Shown in pieces: positions 36,363 to 46,831 of a DNA stretch of 64,000 nucleotides; the first letter of the stretch is position 1, and the number at the start of each line of letters is the position of its first letter. The translations under genes were made by a program, and so were the position numbers. This DNA comes from Manis javanica. Lineage: Eukaryota > Chordata > Mammalia > Pholidota > Manidae. Location of the stretch: NCBI RefSeq assembly GCF_040802235.1, contig NC_133158.1, positions 162,413,401-162,477,400 on the forward strand, in the 5' to 3' direction. Below the pieces are notes generated by a model. That model was not told the origin of the DNA, ran no database searches, and saw only the letters and a list, made by a program, of their open reading frames with translations.

Positions 36363-36799
36363 TCAAGGACCCTGTGCTTCTACTCCAGAGTCTTCTACAA
36401 CCCAGAGAAATACTTCTGAGTGGAAGGCTGTGGGCATAGAGCCAGAACAGTTTCCCAGATAGCAATGTGGACAGGTACGGTCTGCATAAGTTGGGGGAAC
36501 ATCATGTCTTCCCGATGTGGGACTTCACAGAGGCACTATCATCCTCTAATCATGTGTGGGACAAAAGCTGCATGAAGTTTCTTAGCCCACATGGGGATTC
36601 TGTGGACCAAAGATAAAGGGATGGGACTTAGAAGGAATCAGGTAGGCAGGTAATGGGAAGTCCACTGACTGCACAGGCCCACCACTCATGTTGGAATGGG
36701 AAGGCGTACTTTGGAAAAGACACTGGCTGTGGGGCTTAGTATGGCTATGGGATGAGAGAATGGAGGTATTTTAAGTTTAGGGCTACAGTGACATGGTAG

Positions 36800-37015
36800 A
36801 AGCTACAGAGAACCATCATGGAAAGAGTATGAATTGTCAGTCTTAGGGGGCAGTTCCAGCTCCATCACTTACTAGGATGCCTTAGCAAATTACCAAGCTA
36901 TTTGAGAAAATAAAATACTTAGCCACTTGACCCTCATTTTTCCTATCTGTAAAATGGGATAATTCCTCCTTGGCAGGACCTTGTGGTAAGGTTGAAATTA
37001 GATAATGTTTATGTA
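36800..37015 (+). mobile_element. MIR
   Basis: TTCCTATCTGTAAAATGGGA and CCAGCTCCATCACTTACTAG identify it. An inserted A-rich bit lies between the blocks. Confidence 0.7.
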
Positions 37016-37149
37016 GTGGGATTGTATTTTGATTTAGTATATAACATAGTTTAAAAAACTGTATAATAAAATATAACATTCACCAAAGAGGGCACAAAAC
37101 ACAGTTTGATGAAGAGCTCTAATGTATATCCTGCTTTAATGATAGCCTA

Positions 37150-40100
37150 GGTTAAGCTACAGAACACTTCTGGCACGCCAGAAGTTCTCTATCACAACCC
37201 CCATGCTGATGGAAGTTAATCATTATTCTTACTTTTATAATAGTAACCCACCATCTTTACTTTATAGCTTTACCATGTATTTATGCAGCCTTAAAAAACA
37301 TAGATACATTTTTCCTGCTTCTGAAATTTTTATAAATGGAATCATACTGAAAGAACTATTTTTCACCTCATCTAAATAGAATTCATGTAGCCCAACCAGT
37401 TTTATTTGTTGTATAACATTCCATTGCATTGTTATATACCAAATTGATCCATTTTGCTGTTGGCGGACTTGGTTTGATTCTGGCTTCAGACCATTACAAA
37501 CAAGGATGCTATGAGAATCCTTGTGCAAGTCTCCCTATACACACAGGCACTTATTTCTTAGGATCCACACCTAAGAATGGAATTGCTGAGTCATAGGGCA
37601 GGTGTGTTTGCAGCTTTACTGGATAACACAAACAGTTTTCTTTAGTGGTTGTAGCTATTTACCCTCCCACCAGTGGTGTATAAGAGTTTCATTTGCTCCA
37701 CACCATGCCACATGCAGTTATTGTCAGAATTTTCCCAATTTGATAAATTTGCTTTTAATGTTCATTTTCTTACTAATGAAACCGAACATTTATTCATATG
37801 TATTCTTAGACATTGAAGCTTGAATTTTTTGTGAAGTGTTTGTTCAAATCTTTTGCCCATATCTTGGGTTGTCTGCCTTTTTATAATTGAGTTGTAGAGT
37901 CCTCATATGTTCCAAACACAAGCCTTTTGTTGGTTGGTTATATAAATATCTTCTCTCACTTTATGGCTTGTCTTATTCTTTTTACCAAACTAAAGTTCTT
38001 AATTTTAATGTAGTTGGTTATTAGTTTTTCCTTTACAGCTGGTGCATTTTGTGTTATGAAGACATTTTCCTAGATTATCTCATAAAAGGTTTACAATTTT
38101 GTTTTCACATTTGCATCTTTGTGTATGATATAAGTCCTATTAAGTTATTTTCTATTTGGATAGTCAATTATTTGAGCAACATTCACCAAAAAGGCCCCTT
38201 ATACTCCACTACTATGCATTGCTACCAGTGTCCTACATCAGGTGTCCATCTGTGCATGGGCTTGTTTCTCCACTCTGTTTTGTTCTGTTCTATTTGCCTG
38301 TCATTGTGCAATCTCATACTGCTCTGTTATGTATGCTTTACTATACATCTTGGTATCTGGATGAGCAAATCTTCCCACTTTATTGTTCTTCAAGAGTATC
38401 TTGGCAATTATTGACTTCTTGCATTTTCTATATAAATTTTAGAAAGGGCTTGTCAAGTTCCACAAATGAAATGCCCCTACTCAACCAAAAAAACAAAAAA
38501 ACAAAAGACAAAAACACCTGCTGAAATTTTGATAGGAATTGGACTTAAATTCAGTTTAGGTAGAATTGACATCTTTAGAATATTGAGCCTTGCTATCCAT
38601 GAGCATGGTATATCTTTCCATTTATTTAGGTCTTCTTAAATGACTCTAAATAAAGTTTTACTTTTTGTTTTTGTACAGCACTTACACATCTTTTGTAAGA
38701 TTTATTCCTGGATACTTGCTTTTTTGGGTGCTACTATAAATGGCATTTAAAAATACTTTTTTTCTATTTGTTGTACAAATATATATATATGTATAAATGT
38801 ATATATGTAGAAACATAATTGATTTAGGTATTTTGAATGTGTATCTAGTAACCATGATAAATCTTTTGATAATCGTAATAGTTTATCTGCACAGTCTTTT
38901 GAATCTTCTAAGTCCAAAATAATACCATCAGAAAATACTGACAACTTTGCTGTTTCATTTCTAAGTCTTATTCATTTATTTTTCTTTTTGCATTGTTTAA
39001 GACTTTTAGTGTAATGCTAAATAGAGACAGTGTTAGTAGGCATCCTTGTTTTATTCACATTATCAGGGGGAAAGCTTTTAAGTTTCATTATTTCATATGA
39101 TGTTTGCTGCAAGTTTTCTGTAGATACTCTTTTTCAGTGTGGCAGAGACAACACTGTGTGTTCATTAAGACCCATTTTTGTTTTTCCTCTTTCTGGGTGC
39201 ATAGGAAGTTAATGTTTCTGTACCTCTTGAAATTAGGTTGGGTTTATGTGATTTGACTGAGTTATAGTCAATGGGATACGGGTGGAAGTGATTATGCCGC
39301 ATCTAAACTTGGCCTTAAAACTCTTGCATGATCCTCCAACTCTTTTATAGTGAACCTGAAAGCCACAACTAAGGTAGCAAAGCCATAGACGGGTCTACTA
39401 GGATCCCTGAGATACAGCTTGGAAGGAACAGCCCTGTAGATCTTCTGAACCTATGTGAGGTTTATCTGATGAGAGATAAACTTTATTTAAAGTGTTAAGC
39501 CCCTGAAATTGGAGTATTTGTTATTGTAGCCTAGCCTGGTCTATCTTGTAAATCTGTTACTTTAAGGGACATTCTTAGCTATTCCTACCTTAAAGAGCTT
39601 TTGTCATAAATGAATTTTATCAAATGTTTTTTCTGTAGCTCTTGAAATGATTGTGTGATTTTTCTCTTTTAGTCAGTTAATACAGTGGATTGCTCTGATT
39701 AATTCTCTAATCTTTAACATTGCATTCCTGAGATAAACCCAATTTGGTCAAGATATGTTATCTTTTTCAATATATTGATGTGATCATTTTGCTATTTTTT
39801 TTTTTTAGGAAGAGAAGTCTGTAATTTTCTGTTCTCTTAATGTCTTAACCAGGTTTTGTATCAAGCTTATGCTAGCCTCACAAATAGTAATGGGGTGTTC
39901 CCTCTTTTTCTGTGTTCTACAGGAGTTTGTATAAGACTGAAATGGTATTTTTTTCTTAAGTGTTTGGTAGAACTTAACAGTAAAGTTTTAAGATGCTGGA
40001 GTTTAATTTGTGAAACTTTTTGACTACTGATTTAATTTAATTGTTATAAAATGATACATATTTTTATTTCCTAATTATAACTTTTAACTTACATTTTTCT

Positions 40101-41182
40101 AGCATTTTTTCATTTTATTTAAAATTTGAAATATATTGCCATAAGGTTGTTCACAATATTCTTATCTGTTTAGTGTTGACACCATCTGTACTGATGTCCT
40201 TTCCATTCCTCATGCTGGTTTTGTCTCTGTTCTTTTTCTGTGCTCAGTCTTCCTAGAGGTTTGTCATTTTACTAGCCTTTTCAAAAAACCAACTTTAGGC
40301 TTTATTGATCTTCTTTATGGAATGTTTGTTTTCCATTTCATCAATTTCTGTTCTTATTTTTATAAATTCTGTTTTCCTACTTTCTAGGTGTTATTTTGCT
40401 ATTCTTTTTCTAACTTCTTGCTGGATCTACAACTAATTTGCAGTTTGTCTTATTTTCCAATATACACAGTTCAGGCTATAAAATTTCCCTCTAAGCATGT
40501 CTTTACTTGTATCCCAGGAATTTTAATATGTAGTATTTTCATGATCATTCAGTTCAAAAATTTTTAAATTTCCATTATGCCTTTTTTTGAACCATGAGTT
40601 ATTTAGAAGTATTTTTCTTAATTACTAAACATACTGAGATTTTTTGGTTGTCTTTTTGTTTTTTATTTATACCTTAGTTGCACTGTAGTCAGAGAAACAT
40701 AGTCTATATTGATTTCAATTACTTGAAATATGTTGTTACTTGATTTATATCCTAGGATATGGCCAGTTTTGGTAAATGTTCTATGTGTGCTTAAAAAAAA
40801 GGTATATTCTATGATTGCTGGGTGCAATTTTCTGTTCATTTAGTCAAGATTGCTAATTGTCTTGTTTAAATCTATTTTCTTACTGATTTTTTTGGTCTGC
40901 CTGCTTGTATTAGTTACTGAAAAAGGCATGTGAAAATCTCCCACTATAACTGTGGATTTTTCTGTTTTTCCTTTCAGTTCTTTCAACTTTTCATATATTT
41001 TAAGGACATGTTATTGCCTACATATTATTTTTACATAACTTTCTGTGAATTGGCCTGTTTATATCTAGTAATGCTTCTTGAGTTAAAGTCCATATATCTG
41101 ACATTAATATAGCTTCAGCAGTATTATTTTTTTTAGTTTATACATTGCATATTTTTTTCACCCTTTTTCTATTAATCTTTTA
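37150..41182 (-). mobile_element. Ancient L1 (antisense), left part
   Basis: The plus strand reads as degraded antisense L1 in the normal 3'-to-5' order: the 3'-terminal ORF2 region near 37400-37750, the RT region near 38700-39180, and upstream ORF2 to about 41100. The order parallels that of the young L1 in this window. Many stops and indels mark an old copy. Confidence 0.75.
39195..39545. mobile_element. LTR-like insertion within the ancient L1 (tentative)
   Basis: L1-like sequence is interrupted here by about 350 bp that ends in a TTAAGCCCCTGAAATTGGAG-type stretch reminiscent of old MaLR/ERVL LTR 3' ends. The family is not certain. Confidence 0.35.
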
Positions 41183-43196
41183 CTGGCATACTGTGTTTTA
41201 TTGTGCTTCACTTTATTGTATGTCACAGATATTATGTTTTTTAAAAATGGAAGTTTCATGGCAACCTGGCATCAAGAAAGTTCACTGGTGCCATTTTTCC
41301 AACAGCATTTGATCACTTTGGGTTTGTGTGTCACATTTTGGTAATTCTCACAATGTTTCAAAATTTTTCATTATTATGTTTATCATGGTGATCTATGATC
41401 AGTGATCTCTGATATAACCATTTTGGCTCACCAAGAACTGTGCCCATATAAGATGGTGAATTTAACTGATAAAAGTTTTGTGTGTTCTAACTGCTCCAGT
41501 CATTTTCCCATCTCTCTCCCTCTCCCCAGGCCTCCCTAGTCCCTGAGACTAAGATAATTAATGAAAGTGGTTACATTAAACAACAGATTTTCAGTGTAGC
41601 CAAAACATCCTGCTATTGGAAGAAGATGCCAGCTAGTACTTTCATAGCTAGAGAGAAGTCAGGGCCTGGCTTCAAAGCATCAAAGGAATGGCTGACTCTC
41701 TTTTAGGGGCTAATGCAGCTGGTGATGTTAAGTTGAAGCCAGTGCTAATTTACTATTTCAAGAATCTGAGGGCTCTTAAGAATTTTGCTGTTTCTACTCT
41801 TCCTGTGCTCTGTAAATGAACAACAAATCTGGATGACACATCTGTTTACTGAATAGGTTAGGCTCACTGTTGAGACCTACTGCTCAGAAAAAAAAGATTC
41901 AAGACTGACAATGCCCTTGGTCACCCAAGAGCTGTAATGGAGAGGTGCAATGAGATTAAAGTTGTTTTGATGCTTGTTTCACAAAACTATTCTGCAGCCC
42001 ATGGATTAAGGAGTAATTTCCATTTTCAATATTTATTCTTTAAGAAATAAATTTTGTAAGGCTATAGCTGCCACAGATAGTGATTCCTCTGATGGATCTG
42101 GGCAAAGTAAATTGAAAACCTTCTAGAAAGAATTCACCATTCTAGATGCCATTAAGAACATTCATGATTCATGGTCTATTTATGTTTATTCATTTGTTTT
42201 GTTTTAGATTCCACATATAAGTGACATCATACAGTATTTATCTTTCTCTGCCTGGCTTATTTCATTTAGCATAATACCTTCTGGCACCATCTATGTTGTT
42301 GAAAATGGAAAGATTTCTTTCTTTTTATGGCTGAATAATATTCCATTGTATATATGTACCACATCTGCTTTATCCATTTATTAGTTGATGGACACTTTGG
42401 GAAGAGGTCAAAATATTAACATTAACAGAAGTTTGAAAGAAGTTGATTCCAACTCTGATGGATGATTTTGAGGGGTTCAAGACTTCAGTGGAGGAAGTAA
42501 TTCCATAGAAACAGCAAGATAACTAGAACTAGAAGTGGAGTCTGAAGATGTGACAACTGCTGCAATTTCATGATAAAACTTTGAAGAGGAGTTGCTTCTT
42601 ATAGATGAGCAAAGAAAGTGCTTTCTTGATATGGAACTTACTCCTGATGAAGATGCTGTGAAGATTGTTGAAACGGCAACTAAGAATTTATAACATTACA
42701 TAAACTTAGTTGATAAAGCAGTAGCAGGATTTGAGAGGATTGAGTCCAATTTTGAAGTAAATTCTACTGTGCTATCAAACTGTATCACTTGCTACAGAGA
42801 AACTGTTTGTGAGAGGAAGAATAAATCGATGTGGTAAGGTTTACTATTTTACTTTAAGAAATTGCCACATCTACCAGTCTTTAGCAACCACCACCCTGAT
42901 CAGTTAGCAAGCCATTAAAATCAAGGCAAGACCTTCCACCAGCAAAATAATTATGACTCACTGAAAACTCAGATGATGGTTAGCCATCTTTTAGTCATAA
43001 AGTGTTTTTAAATTAAGGTATATAGTTTTTTTTAGACATAATGCTATCATACACTTAATTGACTACAGTATAGGGTAAACATAATTTTTATATGCTCTGG
43101 GAAACCAAAGAACTCATTTTACTCAACTGTTATTGCTATATTTGCTTTACCGAGGTGGTCTGGAACCAAACCTGCAATATCTCTGAGGTATGACTG
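41183..43196 (+). mobile_element. Tigger1-like DNA transposon (decayed)
   Basis: A pogo-class element of about 2.0 kb is flanked by TA dinucleotides (41181-41182, 43197-43198). Its ends are imperfect inverted repeats: CTGGCATACTG at the left, and at the right a sequence whose complement reads CAGTCATACCTCAGAGATAT. The interior on the plus strand matches remembered Tigger1 transposase sequence with many stops, for example the stretch at about 41625-41780 that would encode the catalytic-domain region around [14 protein letters not shown] residues. It is ancient and inactive. Confidence 0.75.
42175..42398 (-). mobile_element. L1 3'-end fragment inside Tigger1
   Basis: Tigger1 sequence breaks off at ATTCATGG (42174) and resumes at GAAGAGGTCAAAATATTAAC (about 42401). 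Between them lies antisense L1 ORF2/3' sequence (the ATTCCATTGTATATATGTACC region). This is a younger insertion within an older one. Confidence 0.75.
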
Positions 43197-43198
43197 TA

Positions 43199-43835
43199 CT
43201 TCTGTTTTAGGCAAATTTTTGTAAATAGCCTATAGCTAGATTAAAGATTTTTTTCAAGTACGATAATTTTAACTGGAATATTAAGTTCACTCACATTTGA
43301 TATGAATGTTGATATGTTTAAGTTTCTAGCTATCATCTTTTTTTTTGTTGAAAAGGTTTTTTTCTCCCTTTCTTTTTTTGCCTTTCTGGACTTTATTCCT
43401 TTTTTTTCTCTTATACTGGAAGACACATGTACAGTCTTACATCCAAAGTAAATCAAGAACTTTCTCTCTTCCTCAGCAACACAAGGATTTCAGAACTCTG
43501 TACAACTCCATTTACCACCTCCTGACTTACATGCTATTTTTGTAGATATTTTGTCTATTTTTTCTTCTAGCCCTATCAGGTCTTATTATTCTGTTTTATA
43601 CAACCAATGCTCACTTAAACTTATCCACTTATTTGCCATTTTCTCTGAACTCCAGTTCTTCTTGCATATCAGATTGTTTATCTGGGAATTACTCTCCTTC
43701 TGACAGAATACATCCTGTAGAACTTCCTTAAGTTGGTGACTTCATTCTTGAGAGACTTTTTTGAAATAATACCCTCATTCCTGAAAGATATTTTCACTGG
43801 TTTAAAATACTTGGTTGGAAATAATTTTTGAAATA
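43199..43835 (-). mobile_element. Ancient L1 (antisense), right part
   Basis: T-rich degraded sequence resumes after the Tigger1 and looks like antisense L1 upstream of the part left of it (for example the 43700-43830 stretch). This is consistent with one old L1 split by Tigger1. Confidence 0.5.
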
Positions 43836-43965
43836 GGTTTCAGGGATTTGGTATGGTGATGTACAGTAACTACACTTATTGTGGTGAGCAATTTGTAATG
43901 TATAAAAATGTCAAGTTATACACCTGAAACTATTATAATGTCAACTATACTTCAATAAAAAACTA
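43836..43965 (+). mobile_element. L1MA-type 3' end fragment
   Basis: The ACACTTATTGTGGTGAGCA and TATACTTCAATAAAAA stretches are typical of the 3' end of old L1MA elements in sense orientation. Confidence 0.6.
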
Positions 43966-44056
43966 CTTATGTGATTTGTATTACTTACAGACATTTATAC
44001 TTCTCCTTTTGTGAAATGCCTGTTTAAACTCACTGTGTATTTGTCGTCTACTGATG

Positions 44057-44072
44057 TGTATGAACTCTTTTT
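44057..44072. repeat. Target-site duplication, L1 3' side
   Basis: TGTATGAACTCTTTTT occurs here and again at 52939-52954. The T-run at its end merges with the L1 poly(A) tail as read on the plus strand, so its exact right edge is ambiguous. Confidence 0.9.
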
Positions 44073-44085
44073 TTTTTTTTTTTTT

Positions 44086-44625
44086 GAGATTTTTAGTATT
44101 TTATTGAGTTTGAATAAACCACCTAGAGAATTTTCCATAGAAAAACATTACAGTGTGGGAAGTTTTGAATTATTATTTCACTGTATTGTAACACTGAAAT
44201 GTTAAGAAAATCTATTTATACCTTAAATCAAAATTTGTTGTAACTGTTAATAGATTTACAATTGCATTAAATTATTAGACTAAAATGACCCTGGATTCAC
44301 AGATTTGGGTGAAACGTGGCTATACTATGTTTTAGCTGAGTAAACTTGGGAAACTATTTAATCCCCCTGAGTTTTTCCTCTTTAAAAAGGGAATAGTAAT
44401 GTATGTACATACATCATACTGTGATGATCAGAGTAACTCTTGTAAAGCATTTAGCACAGTGCTAATGACACTGATGGCTAGGTATTAACAGTTACTTCTC
44501 CCCAGCCTCCATGGTGGACTGCTCTATTTACTTAACTCTTGCCAGTGTTTGGGAATTTCAGGAGGCCTCTATCTTTGAGAGTTAAAGAATTAAATTAGTG
44601 TAGTCTCTTCTGCTACAATACATGC
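44086..44625 (-). other. 3'-transduced genomic segment of the L1
   Basis: This 540-bp segment lies between the A-rich tract after the retroviral R (44662-44626) and the terminal poly(A), inside the target-site duplications. It is not L1: it contains a MIR on the plus strand at about 44320-44490. In L1 sense it ends with AATAAA (44105-44100) about 14 nt before the poly(A), so a downstream genomic signal terminated the progenitor transcript. Confidence 0.8.
44320..44490 (+). mobile_element. MIR inside the transduced segment
   Basis: TTGGGAAACTATTTAATCCC and GCATTTAGCACAGTGCTAAT are MIR blocks. They show that the surrounding 540 bp came from ordinary genomic DNA. Confidence 0.7.
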
Positions 44626-44662
44626 TTTTTTTAAATTTATTTTTATTTTTTTTTATTTTTTT

Positions 44663-46302
44663 GAGAGGGCATCTCTCATATTTATTGATCAAATGGTTGT
44701 TAACAACAATAAAATTCAGTATAGGGGGGTCAACGCTCAATGTACAATCATTAATCCATCTCAAGCCTAATTCTCGTCAGTCTCCAATCTTCTGAAGCAT
44801 AACGAACAAGTTCTTACATGAAGAACGAATTCTTACATAGTGAATAAATTCTTACAATGTGAACAGTACAAGGGCAGTCATCACAGAAACTTTCGGTTTT
44901 GATCATGCAATATGACCTATAAACCATCAGGTCAAATATGAATATTCGTTTGATTTTTGTACTTGATTTATATGTTGATCCCACATTTCTCCTATTATTA
45001 TTATTATTTTTATTTTTAATAAAATGCTGAAGTGGTAGGTAGATACAAGATAAAGGTAGAAAACATAGTTTAGTGCTGTAAGAAGGCAAATGTAGATGAT
45101 CAGATGATCAGGTGTGTGCCTATGGACTAAGTATTAATCCAGGCTAGTCAAGGGCAGCAAGACATCCACGGATGCAGAAGATTTCTCTCAAAGCAGGGGG
45201 GGTGAGGTTCTGAGCCTCACCTCTGTTGATCCCCAAATTCTCACCTGATGGCCCCCCTGCGACTGTGCCTGTCTTAGGTTGTTCCTCCCTTGAGGAATCT
45301 TACCCGTCTCTGGCTAACCAGTCATCTTCCGGGGCCATACAGGGAAATGTAAAGTTGGTAAGTGAGAGAGAAGCCATATTGTTTGCAAACGTTAGCTTTT
45401 TACTTCTTTGCAGATTTATGCCCTGTGGCTTCTATGCCCAGCACTTGTCTCGAGGTATCTTTACCACCTGGAGGAATTATGATACTCGGTAAATTCAATA
45501 TGAGGCACGAATTCTATTTAAGGTTTGTAATTAGGAAGGAAGAAGAAAAGCTATAGATGTAGCGTATGAAGGAAACTTGGGAGGATTGATTATTTCTTTG
45601 ACATATCTTCTTGTATAGTACCTTAAGTATGTATAGGTTTTAAACTACTAACTAATTTGCACACACATATTAACATAATAGGAATACGGTGACATAAACA
45701 AAGCAAATCTATAATTACCAGCCATCTCCAGTGAAGCCAAGAAAACCATTTAGGCACCCTAGGCATTTGTGAAAATTTATCTATGATATGATGGATATTG
45801 TCCAACTGTACTTGAACCATCAGACAAATTAAAGCAGCCCATTTCTGGGATCTGTTCACATCCCATATGTTCTTTTAACCATAGATAGTCTATAGTCATG
45901 AGATTTTGGGGTGCTACAACTTGCACCCCTCCCAACTCCTGGTTGAGTTCCAACAGTACAGATCCGGTCAAATTCGTTGTCTCACTGTATGCACATGCCA
46001 GCCTAGACATCTCCCTCCTCATTCCTATGGCAAGTCCAGGAGACGGTGGGCTGGATGCAGCCACAACCGCAGCATCGTCCGGATCCCTGTGGAGGCTTTT
46101 TGATGATCATCCCCCGGCACAAGTCCTCCAGAGAGTGCTGATGCCGGAAGCTCCTCCTCATATCGTATCTTAGTTCATTCTCTGGGTATCCAAGCTAGGC
46201 CTTGATCTTCTGCGTAGAAACAAACAGACCCTTTGCCCACACTTTGACATGCCCTCTATACCACTGTGCAGAACTCATTGGAGGTCAGCACACAGTAACT
46301 GC
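44663..46302 (-). mobile_element. Endogenous-retrovirus 3' end carried by the L1
   Basis: Downstream of the internal A13, in the same sense as the L1, lies the 3' end of a retroviral transcript. It has a broken env transmembrane region (about 46064-45623), a stretch with no clear coding, a polypurine tract AGGAGAAA (44993-44986), then a U3 that starts TGTGGGA (44985) and runs 323 bp to the end of R. AATAAA lies at 44686-44681, 18 nt before the CCCTCTC/poly(A) junction at 44663. There is no U5 and no CA terminus, as expected for an RNA-derived copy rather than an integrated provirus. The family is unassigned. Confidence 0.75.
45623..46064 (-). pseudogene. Broken retroviral env transmembrane-subunit remnant
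   Basis: Two overlapping minus-strand frames (46064-45777 and 45859-45623) together resemble the ectodomain-to-membrane part of a retroviral TM subunit. The first contains a leucine/glutamine-rich helix followed by WLKEHMGCEQIPEMGCFNLSD, the position where such proteins carry a Cys-rich loop. The usual adjacent second Cys is replaced by Gly. The second continues with a Trp-rich pre-membrane segment (VPKWFSWLHWRW) and a hydrophobic stretch. A frame change around 45780-45860 and the absence of any surface subunit make it non-functional. It is an old viral fragment; assignment to a genus is not attempted. Confidence 0.6.
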
Positions 46303-46315
46303 TTTTTTTTTTTTT

Positions 46316-46831
46316 AATTAAGAGAAAAGAATATTATCAGAAAAGAGTACCTCCATAGCTGATCATCTGACCCCCTTTAAGTGATCAACATTAAGGATAT
46401 TTAAAGCATGCGTTGATCTTTGATTTACCAATAGTTTTATCCTGTTAAGGAGTAATCCCCCTTTTCTTTCTTTCTTTCTTTTTTTTTTTAAATTTTTAAT
46501 CTACACTTACCTGAAGAATACTATGTTTACTATGCTCTCCCCTATATCAGGTCCCCCCTAACAACCACATTACGGTTACTGTCCATCAGCTTAGCAAAAT
46601 GTGGTAGAGTCACTACTTGTCCTCTCTGTGTTGTGCAGCCCACCCTCCCCTTTCTCCCTCCCCCCCATGCATGCTAATCTTAATACCCTCCTTCTTCTTC
46701 CCCCCCCTTATCCCTCCCTGCCCACCCATCCTCCCCAGTTCCTTTCCCTTTGGTACCTGTTAGTCCATTTTTGGGTTCTGTAATTCTGCTGCTGTTTTGT
46801 TCCTTCAGTTTTTCCTTTGTTCCTATAATCC
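46316..46831 (-). other. Conventional L1 3' UTR
   Basis: About 515 bp follow the ORF2 stop in sense orientation. A purine- and G-rich tract (plus strand C/T-rich at about 46621-46745) is the hallmark of mammalian L1 3' UTRs. A polypurine AAAG stretch follows (plus strand 46465-46492). It ends at AATTA followed by 13 A (46315-46303), where an ordinary copy would have its tail. Confidence 0.75.

Noticed and set aside
44663..44985. An intact solo LTR
   Set aside because: The sequence has U3 and R but ends at the poly(A) site with no U5 or CA terminus. It is RNA-derived, not an integrated LTR.
46303..46315. The A13 tract as the true outer end of the L1, with a separate retroviral insertion downstream
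   Set aside because: No target duplication was found at this tract, whereas perfect duplications bound the whole unit at 44057 and 52939. Not fully excluded, so kept as a refutation test.
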